NCBI RefSeq assembly: GCF_000203795.2
Contig: NW_006281102.1
Coordinates: forward strand, 1,192,759-1,225,259
DNA from: Batrachochytrium dendrobatidis JAM81
Lineage: Eukaryota > Chytridiomycota > Chytridiomycetes > Rhizophydiales
Direction of reading: 5' to 3'
Length of the DNA stretch: 32,501 nt
Shown piece after piece: positions 10,011 to 19,632 of this stretch. Every line of letters begins with the position of its first letter. The first letter of the stretch is position 1. The notes beneath the pieces are model-generated. The model was given only the letters and a program-made list of their open reading frames with translations. It did no database searches and had not been told where the DNA came from. A program made the translations under genes and the position numbers.

Positions 10011-10352
10011 TTTGATAGTCAAGCAAAACAGATATTCCAGTAACGGATATTTTATCCTGACACTTGGACACCCTAACCATTAAAACCAAAAGCACCCTTT
10101 TAGCCCTGCGTGCTGTTGTTTTGCGGAATCTATGCTCACAATCAGGCCGCTCCACAATCCGGTGTTTGAATGCACTTGCTAAACAGTACCTAAAAACATG
10201 TGCACTTTATTTGACTTTGAAACAGGTGGCTAAATACAGTTGGCTTTGTACTAGTCTAATCCAGTCCCCCTTTGCTGCGAGCACCCCTATCTACATGCAA
10301 AGCCCTGTGATCACAAGTACGATTTTCCTGATTGTTCCAGGCAAATTTGTAA

Positions 10353-10360
10353 TATAAAAA
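10353..10360 (+). promoter_or_regulatory. TATA box of left cysteine-rich peptide gene
   Basis: TATAAAAA lies 81 bases before the ATG at 10441. The same context is present in the right arm (12275-12282, minus strand). Confidence 0.55.
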
Positions 10361-10408
10361 GACAGGGTTTACCGAGATTTTAAACTCATCAAACATCATC
10401 TCGATCTA

Positions 10409-10440
10409 CTCCAATCCAATCCAATCTAATCCAACCAAAT
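10409..10440 (+). repeat. CCAAT pentanucleotide tract in the 5' leader
   Basis: A short (CCAAT)n tract abuts the start codon. The right arm has one more repeat unit in the same place (about 12192-12225). The tract is probably in the 5' UTR. The length difference shows slippage between the two arms. Confidence 0.6.
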
Positions 10441-10608
10441 ATGCAATTCACTATCGTCGCATTCATCACTGCTCTTGTCGCATGTGCCGCTGCTACTCCT
10501 AGCCCACGTATTGCTCCACGCCCCTGCAGTGTTGATGGTGAATGTCTCACAGGACAAAGATGCAAGATCCCTGAGGGTCAGACAACGGGATTCTGCGCTT
10601 TTGAATAA
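10441..10608 (+). CDS. 55-residue cysteine-rich secreted peptide, left copy
   Basis: The ATG at 10441 follows a TATA box and a CCAAT tract. The product is 55 residues. Residues 1-19 (MQFTIVAFITALVACAAAT) form a signal peptide. The mature part has four cysteines at 29, 35, 41 and 52, spaced C-x5-C-x5-C-x10-C, which would allow two disulfides. The segment DGECLTGQRC resembles the D-x-D/E-C-x2-G-x2-C turn of small disulfide-knot domains, but no family is assigned. The stop TAA overlaps an AATAAA (10604-10609), with another AATAAA at 10694-10699. A paralogue lies in the right arm (12022-12189, -). UTRs and signal peptide are almost identical between the copies, while the mature part is not. A secreted effector-like or surface role is inference; toxicity is not shown. 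Confidence 0.82.
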   Translation: MQFTIVAFITALVACAAATPSPRIAPRPCSVDGECLTGQRCKIPEGQTTGFCAFE

Positions 10609-10693
10609 ATGTTTTGGTTATATTTGTGTGCCAGCATTCGTTCTAGAGCCTGTTCAAGTTGCATCAACTAGCTTAAACTTGAATTTTGGAATG

Positions 10694-10699
10694 AATAAA
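10694..10699 (+). terminator. Polyadenylation signal AATAAA
   Basis: AATAAA lies 86 bases after the stop of the left peptide gene and is conserved in the right arm. Confidence 0.45.
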
Positions 10700-10931
10700 C
10701 TCCATTTTACAATGATATTTGGCTGATATTGTATAACATGACTTTGCATAGATTTAATCACGAACGGTTGTTTTGTGTTGAGTGGCTTTGTATAGTAACG
10801 ATCCAAACTGTTGAGCCTGATTGATCAGCATATAAAACGTGAATATGATAACTTGTGCAGGTTTAGAAACTGCATACCTGTGATATTCACCAGTATTGAT
10901 GTTCCAGATTGCAACCAACAACTGGCAGTTT

Positions 10932-11387
10932 NNNNNNNNNNNNNNNNNNNNNNNNNNNNNNNNNNNNNNNNNNNNNNNNNNNNNNNNNNNNNNNNNNNNN
11001 NNNNNNNNNNNNNNNNNNNNNNNNNNNNNNNNNNNNNNNNNNNNNNNNNNNNNNNNNNNNNNNNNNNNNNNNNNNNNNNNNNNNNNNNNNNNNNNNNNNN
11101 NNNNNNNNNNNNNNNNNNNNNNNNNNNNNNNNNNNNNNNNNNNNNNNNNNNNNNNNNNNNNNNNNNNNNNNNNNNNNNNNNNNNNNNNNNNNNNNNNNNN
11201 NNNNNNNNNNNNNNNNNNNNNNNNNNNNNNNNNNNNNNNNNNNNNNNNNNNNNNNNNNNNNNNNNNNNNNNNNNNNNNNNNNNNNNNNNNNNNNNNNNNN
11301 NNNNNNNNNNNNNNNNNNNNNNNNNNNNNNNNNNNNNNNNNNNNNNNNNNNNNNNNNNNNNNNNNNNNNNNNNNNNNNNNNNNNNNN
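10932..11387. other. Assembly gap of 456 N inside the left arm
   Basis: Sequence unknown. The flanks (CTGGCAGTTT on the left, ATGATTGGAC on the right) have direct counterparts in the right arm that are only about 30 bases apart (about 11670-11700). So the gap length is likely an estimate, unless the left arm holds an insertion. Translations across the N run are meaningless. Confidence 0.95.
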
Positions 11388-11466
11388 ATGATTGGACACG
11401 ATTATATTATTTTGATCGTCAATCTATCAAATAAACCTTGTTCGTAAATAATCGGAAATTGTGAGT

Positions 11467-11591
11467 GCCAATATAAAGCTTATTTTGGACTATTGCGTTT
11501 TAAAAACAACAAACAATTATAAAACAGTTTGCTGAAACTGAATTTATTATTAAGCCTGCATTTGTTTAAAATGAAACCATTTTAGTAATCG
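11467..11591. repeat. 125-base spacer between the arms of the inverted duplication
   Basis: Unique AT-rich sequence between the inner arm ends. No gene is seen. With the arms it would form a long stem with a 125-base loop. Confidence 0.8.
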
Positions 11592-12021
11592 ACTCACAAT
11601 TTCCGATTATTTACAAACAAGGTTTATTTGATAGATTGACGACCAAAACAATATAATCGTGTCCAATCATTCTGCATTCATGAGTGATAGTATGGTACAA
11701 AAACTGCCAGTTTTTGGTTGCAATCTGGAACATCAATACTGGTGAATATCACAGTATGCGTTTCTAAACCTGCACAAGTTATCATATTCACGTTTTATAT
11801 GCTGATCAATCAGGCTCAACAGTTTGGATCGTTACTATACAAAGCCACTCAACACAAAACAACCGTTCGTGATTAAATCTATGCAAAGTCATGTTATACA
11901 ATATCAGCCAAATATCATTGTAAAATGGAGTTTATTCATTCCAAAATTCAAGTTTAAGCTAGTTGATGCAACTTGAACAGGCTCTAGAACGAATGCTGGC
12001 ACACAAATATAACCAAAACAT

Positions 12022-12189
12022 TTATTCATCAACGCAGTGTCCTGATCCACCGTTAATAGCAATGTCGCATCTTTGTCCTGTGTGACAATCTGTGTCATCA
12101 ATGCAACGACGTGGAGCAGTAAGTGGACTAGGAGTAGCAGCGACACATGCGACAAGAGCAGTAATGAATGCGACGATAGTGAATTGCAT
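12022..12189 (-). CDS. 55-residue cysteine-rich secreted peptide, right copy
   Basis: The reverse complement starts with ATG at 12189 and stops at 12022-12024; the product is again 55 residues. The signal peptide MQFTIVAFITALVACVAAT differs from the left copy by one residue. The mature part keeps the four cysteines at 29, 35, 41 and 52 and the TGQRC block. About 20 of the last 36 residues differ, often by two or three bases per codon (for example DDTDCHTGQRCDIAING). The stop again overlaps an AATAAA, and the 3' UTR matches the left copy without visible change for at least 100 bases. The two genes are convergent, facing each other across the spacer. No domain family is recognised. A secreted effector-like role is inference. 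Confidence 0.82.
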   Translation of the reverse strand: MQFTIVAFITALVACVAATPSPLTAPRRCIDDTDCHTGQRCDIAINGGSGHCVDE

Positions 12190-12274
12190 AGTTGGTTGGA
12201 TTAGATTGGATTGGATTGGATTGGAGTAGATCGAGATGATGTTTGATGAGTTTAAAATCTTGGTAAACCCTGTC

Positions 12275-12282
12275 TTTTTATA
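12275..12282 (-). promoter_or_regulatory. TATA box of right cysteine-rich peptide gene
   Basis: TATAAAAA on the minus strand, 86 bases upstream of the ATG at 12189. It is 5 bases further away than in the left arm because of one additional CCAAT unit. Confidence 0.55.
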
Positions 12283-12675
12283 TTACAAATTTGCCTGGAA
12301 CAATCAGGAAAATCGTACTTGTGATCACAACAAAGGGAGACTAAACTAAACCAGTATGACGCCAAGTAAACTACATTTACTTGCACATTTCAGTCAAACA
12401 AAGTGCACATGCTTTTAGGCACTGTTTAGCAGTGCATTCAAACACCGGATTGTGGAGCGGCCTGATTGTGAGCATAGATTCCGCAAAACAACAACAAGCA
12501 GGGCTTAAAGGATGCTTTTGGTTTTAATGGTCAGGGTGTCCAAATGTCAGGATAAAATATCCGTTACTGGAATATCTGTTTTGCTTGTTCAATACAGCTC
12601 GATCACAACCCTGACCCTGATCCATTTAAACTTTGATAGTAATATGCTGTAAATGCATATTGGAATATGACAATT

Positions 12676-14767
12676 GTGGACTCCCGTTTAGTTTGGTCAA
12701 CACAATTCAATAGCGACTGGAGTATTATTCTAGACAAGTTGTGTTGCAAGTTCGAATGTCAGCAATGCAAGTATAATATAATTGCTGGAGTGTAGGATAA
12801 TACTGCTAGATCACTTGTGATGCCATCTCGGTGATATTACTAAACTTGCGTCTGGTGTTATATTTCAAACTACTCAATCAGATATAAAATATCAGCTCAA
12901 TCAACTATATCAGTATCTACCACACATGAACCATTGGCAGATTAGATCTTTGTGTGATTAAATTTTGGTCTAAACGAAATACATGAGTTTGAATGCGGTC
13001 CAAACTACAACACCAATATCTACTCAAACATGTCGAGTAACTGGTTGGTGATGCGCTGTTTTTGAAAGAATACTCTGGGTTTACTCGGATGACTACAACA
13101 ATAGATGTGTTTAGTAGTCTAAACATATTTACAATAATGGACCGTATCGAGCTGCATTGTCACAACTAGTACGTGGTTGATGCTTTTTGGTAGTGATGGC
13201 CAGTACAAACCATATACGAGGATTACTGATAATAATGCGGCCATCAAAGCAATATTTGCCACATCAGCTCAAAACATTAGTAATAAATATACCGCTATAT
13301 ATCATATTATATCAAAGCACACAACACTGCATCAGTATTGTATCAGTCATACAAGACACTGCCAAAACCAACTTTAATCAACATGTTGAAATGTGTTTAT
13401 CGTACAGGAATCAGCAATCAATGATTGAATGAAGATTTGAATTATACGATTAAATACCGCTGATTACTTGATCGATAATGAACAACATTGATTGTTGTAT
13501 AGCCGAGTGTTCCACAGTACAAACTATTGGATATCATTGTCCAAACTTGAACGACACTATGATATGCTTGACAAGCGTAATGTCCAACAGTGTTCAATAG
13601 CGGCATAACTGTTTGCTGGACAAGCTGTTGATTTGCAGTAATGAGATGTGCATCACCTATAACATTGGATGCAATTGACGAGTTGTAACCACCAGTCAAC
13701 ACACATCGATATGTTGGTGATTGTATTGACTAGCCGTCATGATCTATTGATGAGAAATATAATCCATATTGATTATGACGTGTTGCAACTGGTTGATATA
13801 TGCAGATTCGACTGATGATCGAGTATATGTTGATGTGTAACTCGGTCATTGTTGGTTTGAGTTGGTCATTGCTACCGTTTGTATATGTTGAACCTGTTGA
13901 ACAATATATTGTCATGTCGCATCAAATCGCACTACATTTAGACTGCAATCATTGGTTTGTTGGTTTAGTGATCGATTCGACTCACATTTATACAATTTGT
14001 GGTCACATTCAACTGTAATGGCCATAAATATGCATTGCTGATTGACACGCATATATCGACATGTATCAGACTCAAATATGGTGTATATCAGTTGCATATA
14101 CCAGTCACTGATTCAATTGATGATGATCGATTAGTCAATCGATTGGATATCAACACCAATGTCAGTCCATTACCACATGGATACTTGCAGCTGTGACTTG
14201 TGTTCAGTCAGTAATATTGAATGTCGTGACTTGATGAGCATGATATGTTGGTCAGCTGTATTACAACACGGTCAATAGCATGCTGGTGATTTGTTGTGCT
14301 GTCTGACTTCATCTATGGTGTCAGAAGTAATGTATTTGTATTGGTCATGACTTGTGTGTAGTGATCTGAATAACAATGTACTCGATACTTGGATAATCGA
14401 CCAACATTGTGTGCAAAACCATACTACTCGTCCCAAAATAAATCCCATTTACAATCATTATTTTTAATGGTCACAATGGTTCAATACGCTTTTGAAACCG
14501 ACAAAAACAATCGATTCAATCAAGTGTCAGTCTACAACTGCACTGCTGATCAAACTGCATTTGAAAAGCCTAAATAACCCAAACTGGATTGAATCAGTCA
14601 CACCAAACAAAGTGGCGAGTATCGTTTACTGTGTCCAAGATTAATGGAAAGCAAACGTTTGGTCCATATCTATTTTGGATTGGCCTGTACCATCAAAGTC
14701 AAAATTCTTGTTGATAGCTTTAGCAGTGGAATGTGTATGGTTTTATTTAATGAAAAATAACCGATTT
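12676..14767. other. Non-coding stretch, no gene recognised
   Basis: About 2.1 kb with only short ORFs of unnatural composition. The piece at 14389-14577 (+, 62 codons) is more protein-like than the rest but has no recognisable motif, and I do not call it a gene. CA/TG-rich words dominate, as in 3506-6430. Confidence 0.55.
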
Positions 14768-16290
14768 CTAATCACATTGACTTGTGATATTTCGCCGTGT
14801 ATTATGGTTTAATTGGAACATATTCAGAATCATATCGAATCCAAACAGGAAGCAATCAAATGCCACTTTAAAAACCAAGTGTTTCAATGCTGTAAAATCA
14901 CTGTAGATTGTCAAAAACAACATGATCCGAGACTCTCGAGGTTTCCAGTACATTTTGGAATTATCCAATATACTTGCATTAGGTTTTGATTCAAACTGCC
15001 AAAACACATATCCAATCACGTCTTGCAGTCATCAGTTTTGGGATGGGGTGTAAATGGTTGTTTGATAGTCACTTGAAATGCCATCAGTTGGGTTCCAAAT
15101 GAAATAATCAAACCCAAAATGGTTCGGAGATTTGGAAGAGTCGTGGCATTGTTTTTGAATGATGATTTTGGAGGCAGCTTGTTTCCAAAGAAATAAGCAG
15201 TATTTTCGATTTGATCGTTCTTTGGAACAAGATTTCCAGTTGGAAATTCGATATTGGTAGTATTGCTCAATCAAAGTGGAAATAAATGACAACTCCAACA
15301 TAGTCGTGATATACTTTTGAATGATTCTCACTTTGGCATCGTTGGTGTAATCATGCCCCTTCAAAACAAGCTCGGCAACAGATCCAAAAGGAGTCGCAAG
15401 ATTTTTACCATAGTATTCCAGCAATACCTCGCGAGTAACGGAATTCAAGATAGTAATGATTTATGCTCAATCTTGACATTTTCAAGCAAGTAATGAGCAC
15501 ACCAGGCTTTGAATTCACCATCTTCAAATCGGTGGTTTGAAATATCGAGTATGTCATCCTTTCATTTTGGTATGATATCCATCGTTATTGACTGATGCTG
15601 AAATAATGAGTTTGATGTTTGATTCACGGTTATCAGCAAGAGTACTGATGATGTTGAATGGAAAGTTCTTGACAACAGATGCATTAAATAGTGCATTGTG
15701 CTGGTTGAAAATGACAATCTGTTGAAGATTCCTGGTATTGATGTATGGAATCAGAGTATCCATCATTTCCTGCTTTTCTGATTCGACGACGGCTTTGCAC
15801 CAACCCACAATAGTTTTCCCATCAAACGAGTCATTGTAGAATGTCGTTACAGGCTCATTCAACAAGCAATAATAAGAGCAATGTCTCCCCACGGCACAAT
15901 CATTGATGCAGGTGACTCTGTATCTTGATCGATTCATGCAATAATCAGCAGACAGCTCTCTCCAACTCTTACAGGACCTCAAACATCAATCCCAGTATTT
16001 CTTGTTATCGAGGTCAATAACTTGATTTTTTAAAGCAGTGTAAGACTATCACATAATCACATACAGCCTTCATTACCAACATCAAACCTGTACTGAAGGT
16101 GATACGGAGAAATCAAAGGAAGAAACAAAATGAGAGTGGAATACAAGGGATTGGATTCAGCACTACTTGTGGTTTTTAGCAAACTCTTGAACTGCTTTTA
16201 GTGATGAAAGAGGCAGACAAGGGAATTCTGGAGTTACTTGACTGATTGGTCGTTTTCTTGGGTTTGGTTGATGTTCTGTTGAAAGTATTA
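14768..16290 (-). pseudogene. Crinkler-like (CRN) effector pseudogene, disrupted
   Basis: Protein-like segments on the minus strand, from 5' to 3': 16290-16163 (includes RKRPISQVTPEFPCLPLSS); 16045-15554 (includes DLDNKKYWD, a stop at 15986-15988, then SFDGKTIVGWCKAVVESEK and NIISTLADNRESNIKLII); a short shifted piece about 15530-15450 (FEDGEFKAWCAHYLLENVKI); 15448-15032 (FGSVAELVLKGHDYTNDAKV); and 15019-14768. At least three frame changes and several stops separate them, and part of the domain between the third and fourth pieces appears deleted. Segment order and motifs resemble, from general knowledge, the NTPase-like region of crinkler proteins, which form an expanded candidate-effector family in Batrachochytrium. 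No intact reading frame, start or promoter is seen. The coding origin is strong; the CRN identity is likely but needs a search. Confidence 0.6.
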
Positions 16291-17630
16291 GAAATGATGA
16301 AATAAAAAGTAAATACAAGGGAAAGAAGCTTTTTACTTTTAAAAGACTGTTGGACTCGTTAATTGTTCAGTATTAGCAATTCCAAATAGGTTTGGAATCT
16401 TGGCATTTTAGACAAATAGTCTATTCATCAAGACAATGAGATCAACAATTGTCAATTCAATCCAACTGGTCAATACTATCATTTCAATTGATTACAACAT
16501 TCATATAATGACTCGGATCAAGTCTTTTACTCAACATTGTAATATCAAATGTTCAGATTGAGCTTGATTGTAATGCAACCATTGTCTCGACTTGACATGA
16601 CCATGTCAGACTTGTATACACGACTGACCTGATTAAATAACCATTCAAACACCGTCAGATTGTGTATACACACATGTTTAGATTCCATTTTGATTGTTGG
16701 TCAGTCCAACTCAATTGTTGCAGATCATCATTTTAATACTCAATTATTGAATTTGTAAATATGCCACAAAGCATGCATTGGCATGCTGAATCTGACAAGT
16801 GGATGTGAATTGTTCCAATCAACACATGGATTGGATTGAACTGGAACATTGTCATTGATTGCAGTCACTGTTAAACAATCCACTGTAATACATTGATAGT
16901 CTCGACATCAACATTGTCATTCGTGTCGAGTTGTATGTAATGCGAGTTTCAGCAACCTGGAAAGTGTGACAGTATTTACCGAGATTTGATGTATTTCTTG
17001 GTTTATCGCATCATCAACTTGAACAGACACTAAACATGGTGACTGTTTTTTGAGTTGTTACATTTCCCAACTCCTTTATCTACTCGAGTTAAAGCATAAT
17101 AGTTGTGGAAACTCTTGTTTTGCAAGTAATAGCTGCAATAGTATTTCTCAGTTCTTACTATGCGGGAATATGAATCTCAATTTTGAATGCATTCACGTAA
17201 AATGAAACACATTTATTTTGGTGATTGTCACTACTTTACTTTGGGATAGACAATGGTTAGGTATTCACATTTTCTATTAGAAATTGACGGTTCAATAAAC
17301 ATACCGATCATCACTTTCTCCACATTTGGCGTCGTTATAAATTATACGATCACCGGATTCTGCATTGCAATTCATATGTTGATTTGACTGGTTTGATATC
17401 GTCGATACAACTCTGTACACACACATTTGTTATATTCTGAATCACATATCAGTAATGCAACTATGCATGCCAATCACCACCAGCAATACCACTCAACGTT
17501 GTCTAGTGCATTGAAAACAACCATGACATGAGATTGGCCGTTTATTATGTATTCTGGCACCTATTTAGTGATCCATTTTACGTGGATAAATGTAAATGCA
17601 ATCAATACTTCAATTGTTAAAAAACACAAT
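16291..17630. other. Non-coding stretch downstream of Pelota
   Basis: No gene seen. Contains a TTCACGTAAAATGAAACA motif (17192-17209), of which a close copy lies upstream of Pelota (19423-19440), and a related CCATTTTACGTGGA at 17573-17586. Confidence 0.55.
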
Positions 17631-19315
17631 TCAAGAACCAAGCGAAATTGTCAGATCTTCTTCAACATCATCATCCTCTGGTCGTGGTCCAAGAACACCT
17701 TGTGCTGCACGCCGTTCAGCTTCTTCCTCTATTTCGACTTCCTCTTCAATATCAGGTAATGGAAAATGCAATATGGCTGCAACACCAGTCAACTGTGTAA
17801 GCTGCTCTCCAGACGTATGAAGTGATGAAAAAATCAACACATTTCCACCTGCTGCACGCACCGTTTCAACCAGGTTGATATATTTCTTTCGTTCCGTTAC
17901 ATTAGCAGATCTGTATAGTGTGATTATAGTAAGTAAATAGTATCATTCAGTTTTTCAACTGTAAACACATAAAAGGTGAATCCATAAACAAAGCTACACC
18001 AATATCTATCAAGAGACTCGGCATCTTACCGAAACAATCCATCAGTAATCATCAATGAAGCAATCGCATTACGCTCTGCTGCTTTCAAAACATGGCGTAC
18101 TCCATAGAATGCTTTGGCGGGCTCATTAAATAACATTTTGTAAAAGTTTTCAAGAGTACGCAACTCGCATGCGTATTTTGTATCACTTAGTCGAGTTTGG
18201 ATTGCAGGTTCCTGCAGGATTTCAGCTAGTGCATGCTTATGACCCGATGAGCAATGAACCAGCACAATTTTACTCTTGTTTTCCAAAAGCACTTTGCTGT
18301 TCATTTTGATGGCATTCTCCATCAAATACTTGTAAAAATTATCCTGCGTTATCCATAAAAATTCACAAATCAAGTCAGTGTTGGTACAACTAGATCAGAT
18401 AAAACAGATCTTGCACACATTGTTCCAATTAAACATCATGACGTGACTAGTAAATACACACCATTCAACATAAAAACAAATCAAGCTGGTTTATATTACC
18501 TTGACAAACCCAGGACTAGCAATCAGCAATGCCTTGACAATAGTAAAATCAACATGACGAATAACAGCTTGCATGATCTGATCATAAAAGCGATTGAGCC
18601 CCTTATCGTGATCGGTCGTAGTGCCTCGTCGCTTTCGAGGAATATTAGTTTCTATTCGCTGTCGAACAACTGTCATGTTTTCAGTCACCAGGCATACATT
18701 TGCAAATCCTTCTTGAAGAACAACTGCTGCAATATCAGCGCGTTTGGATACATCGCATGCATTCTCTATACGCTCCAGAGAAATAATATCCCACTCTTGT
18801 TTTCCAAGTGTGTAGGGTCGATTGAGCTCCAAATCAATAGTGTGATAAGCACCCAGCTAATATAGAAACATCAGTCAGATGAATCAATGAGAATCAAAGT
18901 CTCTGTCTGTTCAAGGTTCCAGTATGGATATGCAGTACATAAATGCAATACCTTGACATGTTTGTTTTCAACAATATTTCTGCCATTGACTCGGAGTACG
19001 GCTGCTTGAGTATCAAAATACACATCTTCAACAGACACAGTCAATTGAATCCGAACCGAAGATTTGTCAGTGCTGCCTGTAGAGCTCTCTGATACAATTC
19101 GACTATAGACAAGTTCAATAGGTTTGGATGAGTATCCTGACGTTATACCCAACACAGAATGTACAGTCATAAGTCATCTACCGAACAGTGGATGCCTTGA
19201 GTTGATCCCCAGCACAAAGCAGGTTGTATGTATGCCACATGTCCTCGCCTTCTTCTGGAACCAAAGTGACAGTTCCAGAAGAGTCTCTTTCAATATGTTT
19301 TGATAAAAGCTTCAT
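17631..19315 (-). CDS. PELO: Pelota/Dom34, ribosome rescue factor (5 exons)
   Basis: Exons on the minus strand: 19315-19182, 19102-18952, 18856-18500, 18343-18030, 17910-17631. All introns are GT-AG (79, 95, 156 and 119 bases), and the exons sum to 1236 bases, that is 411 residues plus stop, close to the family's usual 380-390. The N-terminal domain begins [20 protein letters not shown]. The central domain includes [27 protein letters not shown] and LIASPGFVK. The C-terminal domain includes [35 protein letters not shown] and ITDGLF. Pelota, with the GTPase Hbs1, splits stalled ribosomes in no-go and non-stop decay by entering the A site without a catalytic GGQ motif; none is seen here. The C-terminus is acidic, as in homologues. 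Call is firm. Confidence 0.96.
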
Positions 19316-19422
19316 TGTTACAAGGTGTAGACTAGCGCAGTATGGAATAAGTATTCAGGTATCCGGCAACAAAACCATAGGCAGCTCAATGAACTCGAGG
19401 TCAATGAACCAAATTCGCCGTG

Positions 19423-19440
19423 TTCACGTAAAACGAAACA
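19423..19440. promoter_or_regulatory. TTCACGTAAAACGAAACA motif upstream of Pelota
   Basis: Lies about 110 bases upstream of the Pelota ATG. It is 17 of 18 identical to 17192-17209 and related to copies at 17573-17586, 28804-28816 and 6206-6219. The function is unknown; it could be a regulatory site or a fragment of a dispersed repeat. Confidence 0.35.
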
Positions 19441-19632
19441 CTTGTGATTCTGCAGTCATTGCTTGAAATATGTTGTGCTTGCTGGAAACTGATTTTGATA
19501 TTCTCGACTCTTGAATAAACTCAGCGTTCGTTAATGCTGGATTTGGAGATTCTGTTTGGTTTTATACAGAACGAGCACTAAAAGATGAGTGGGAATCAAG
19601 AGCACAAATGCAATTTATTGGAAATAATTGAT

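Larger units (their letters stand above)
9935..11466. repeat. Left arm of a large inverted duplication
   Basis: From about 9935 to 11466 this arm is the reverse complement of about 11592-12675. The match is nearly perfect around the peptide gene and its flanks and looser at the outer end. Inner end: ATCGGAAATTGTGAGT at 11451-11466 pairs with 11592-11607. The arm contains the N gap (10932-11387). Without the gap it is about 1.07 kb, close to the right arm's length. The outer edge is approximate, estimated by eye. Confidence 0.9.
11592..12675. repeat. Right arm of the large inverted duplication
   Basis: Reverse complement of the left arm. Near-identity is clear from 11592 to about 12330. It is interrupted by a diverged stretch (about 12330-12395), then continues to about 12675 with scattered changes. 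Beyond that the copia relic seen outside the left arm is absent, which marks the duplication boundary. Coordinates at the outer end are approximate. Confidence 0.9.

Noticed and set aside
10475..10726. 83-codon ORF overlapping the left peptide gene in another frame, with a counterpart at 11904-12155 on the minus strand
   Set aside because: Both copies lack a better start and signal; their shared C-terminal 40 residues come from the conserved 3' UTR. The 55-residue frame keeps the signal peptide and cysteines.
10811..11447. Long ORFs spanning the N run on both strands
   Set aside because: They exist only because N translates as X with no stops; the flanking codons are the arms of the inverted duplication and not coding.
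12917..14196. ORFs of 60-90 codons on both strands between the duplication and the CRN-like relic
   Set aside because: Overlap each other on opposite strands, with no motif or conserved neighbour.
18377..18499. Possible extra exon between Pelota exons 3 and 4
   Set aside because: The conserved reading passes directly from SPGFVK to DNFYKYL, as in homologues, so this interval is an intron.
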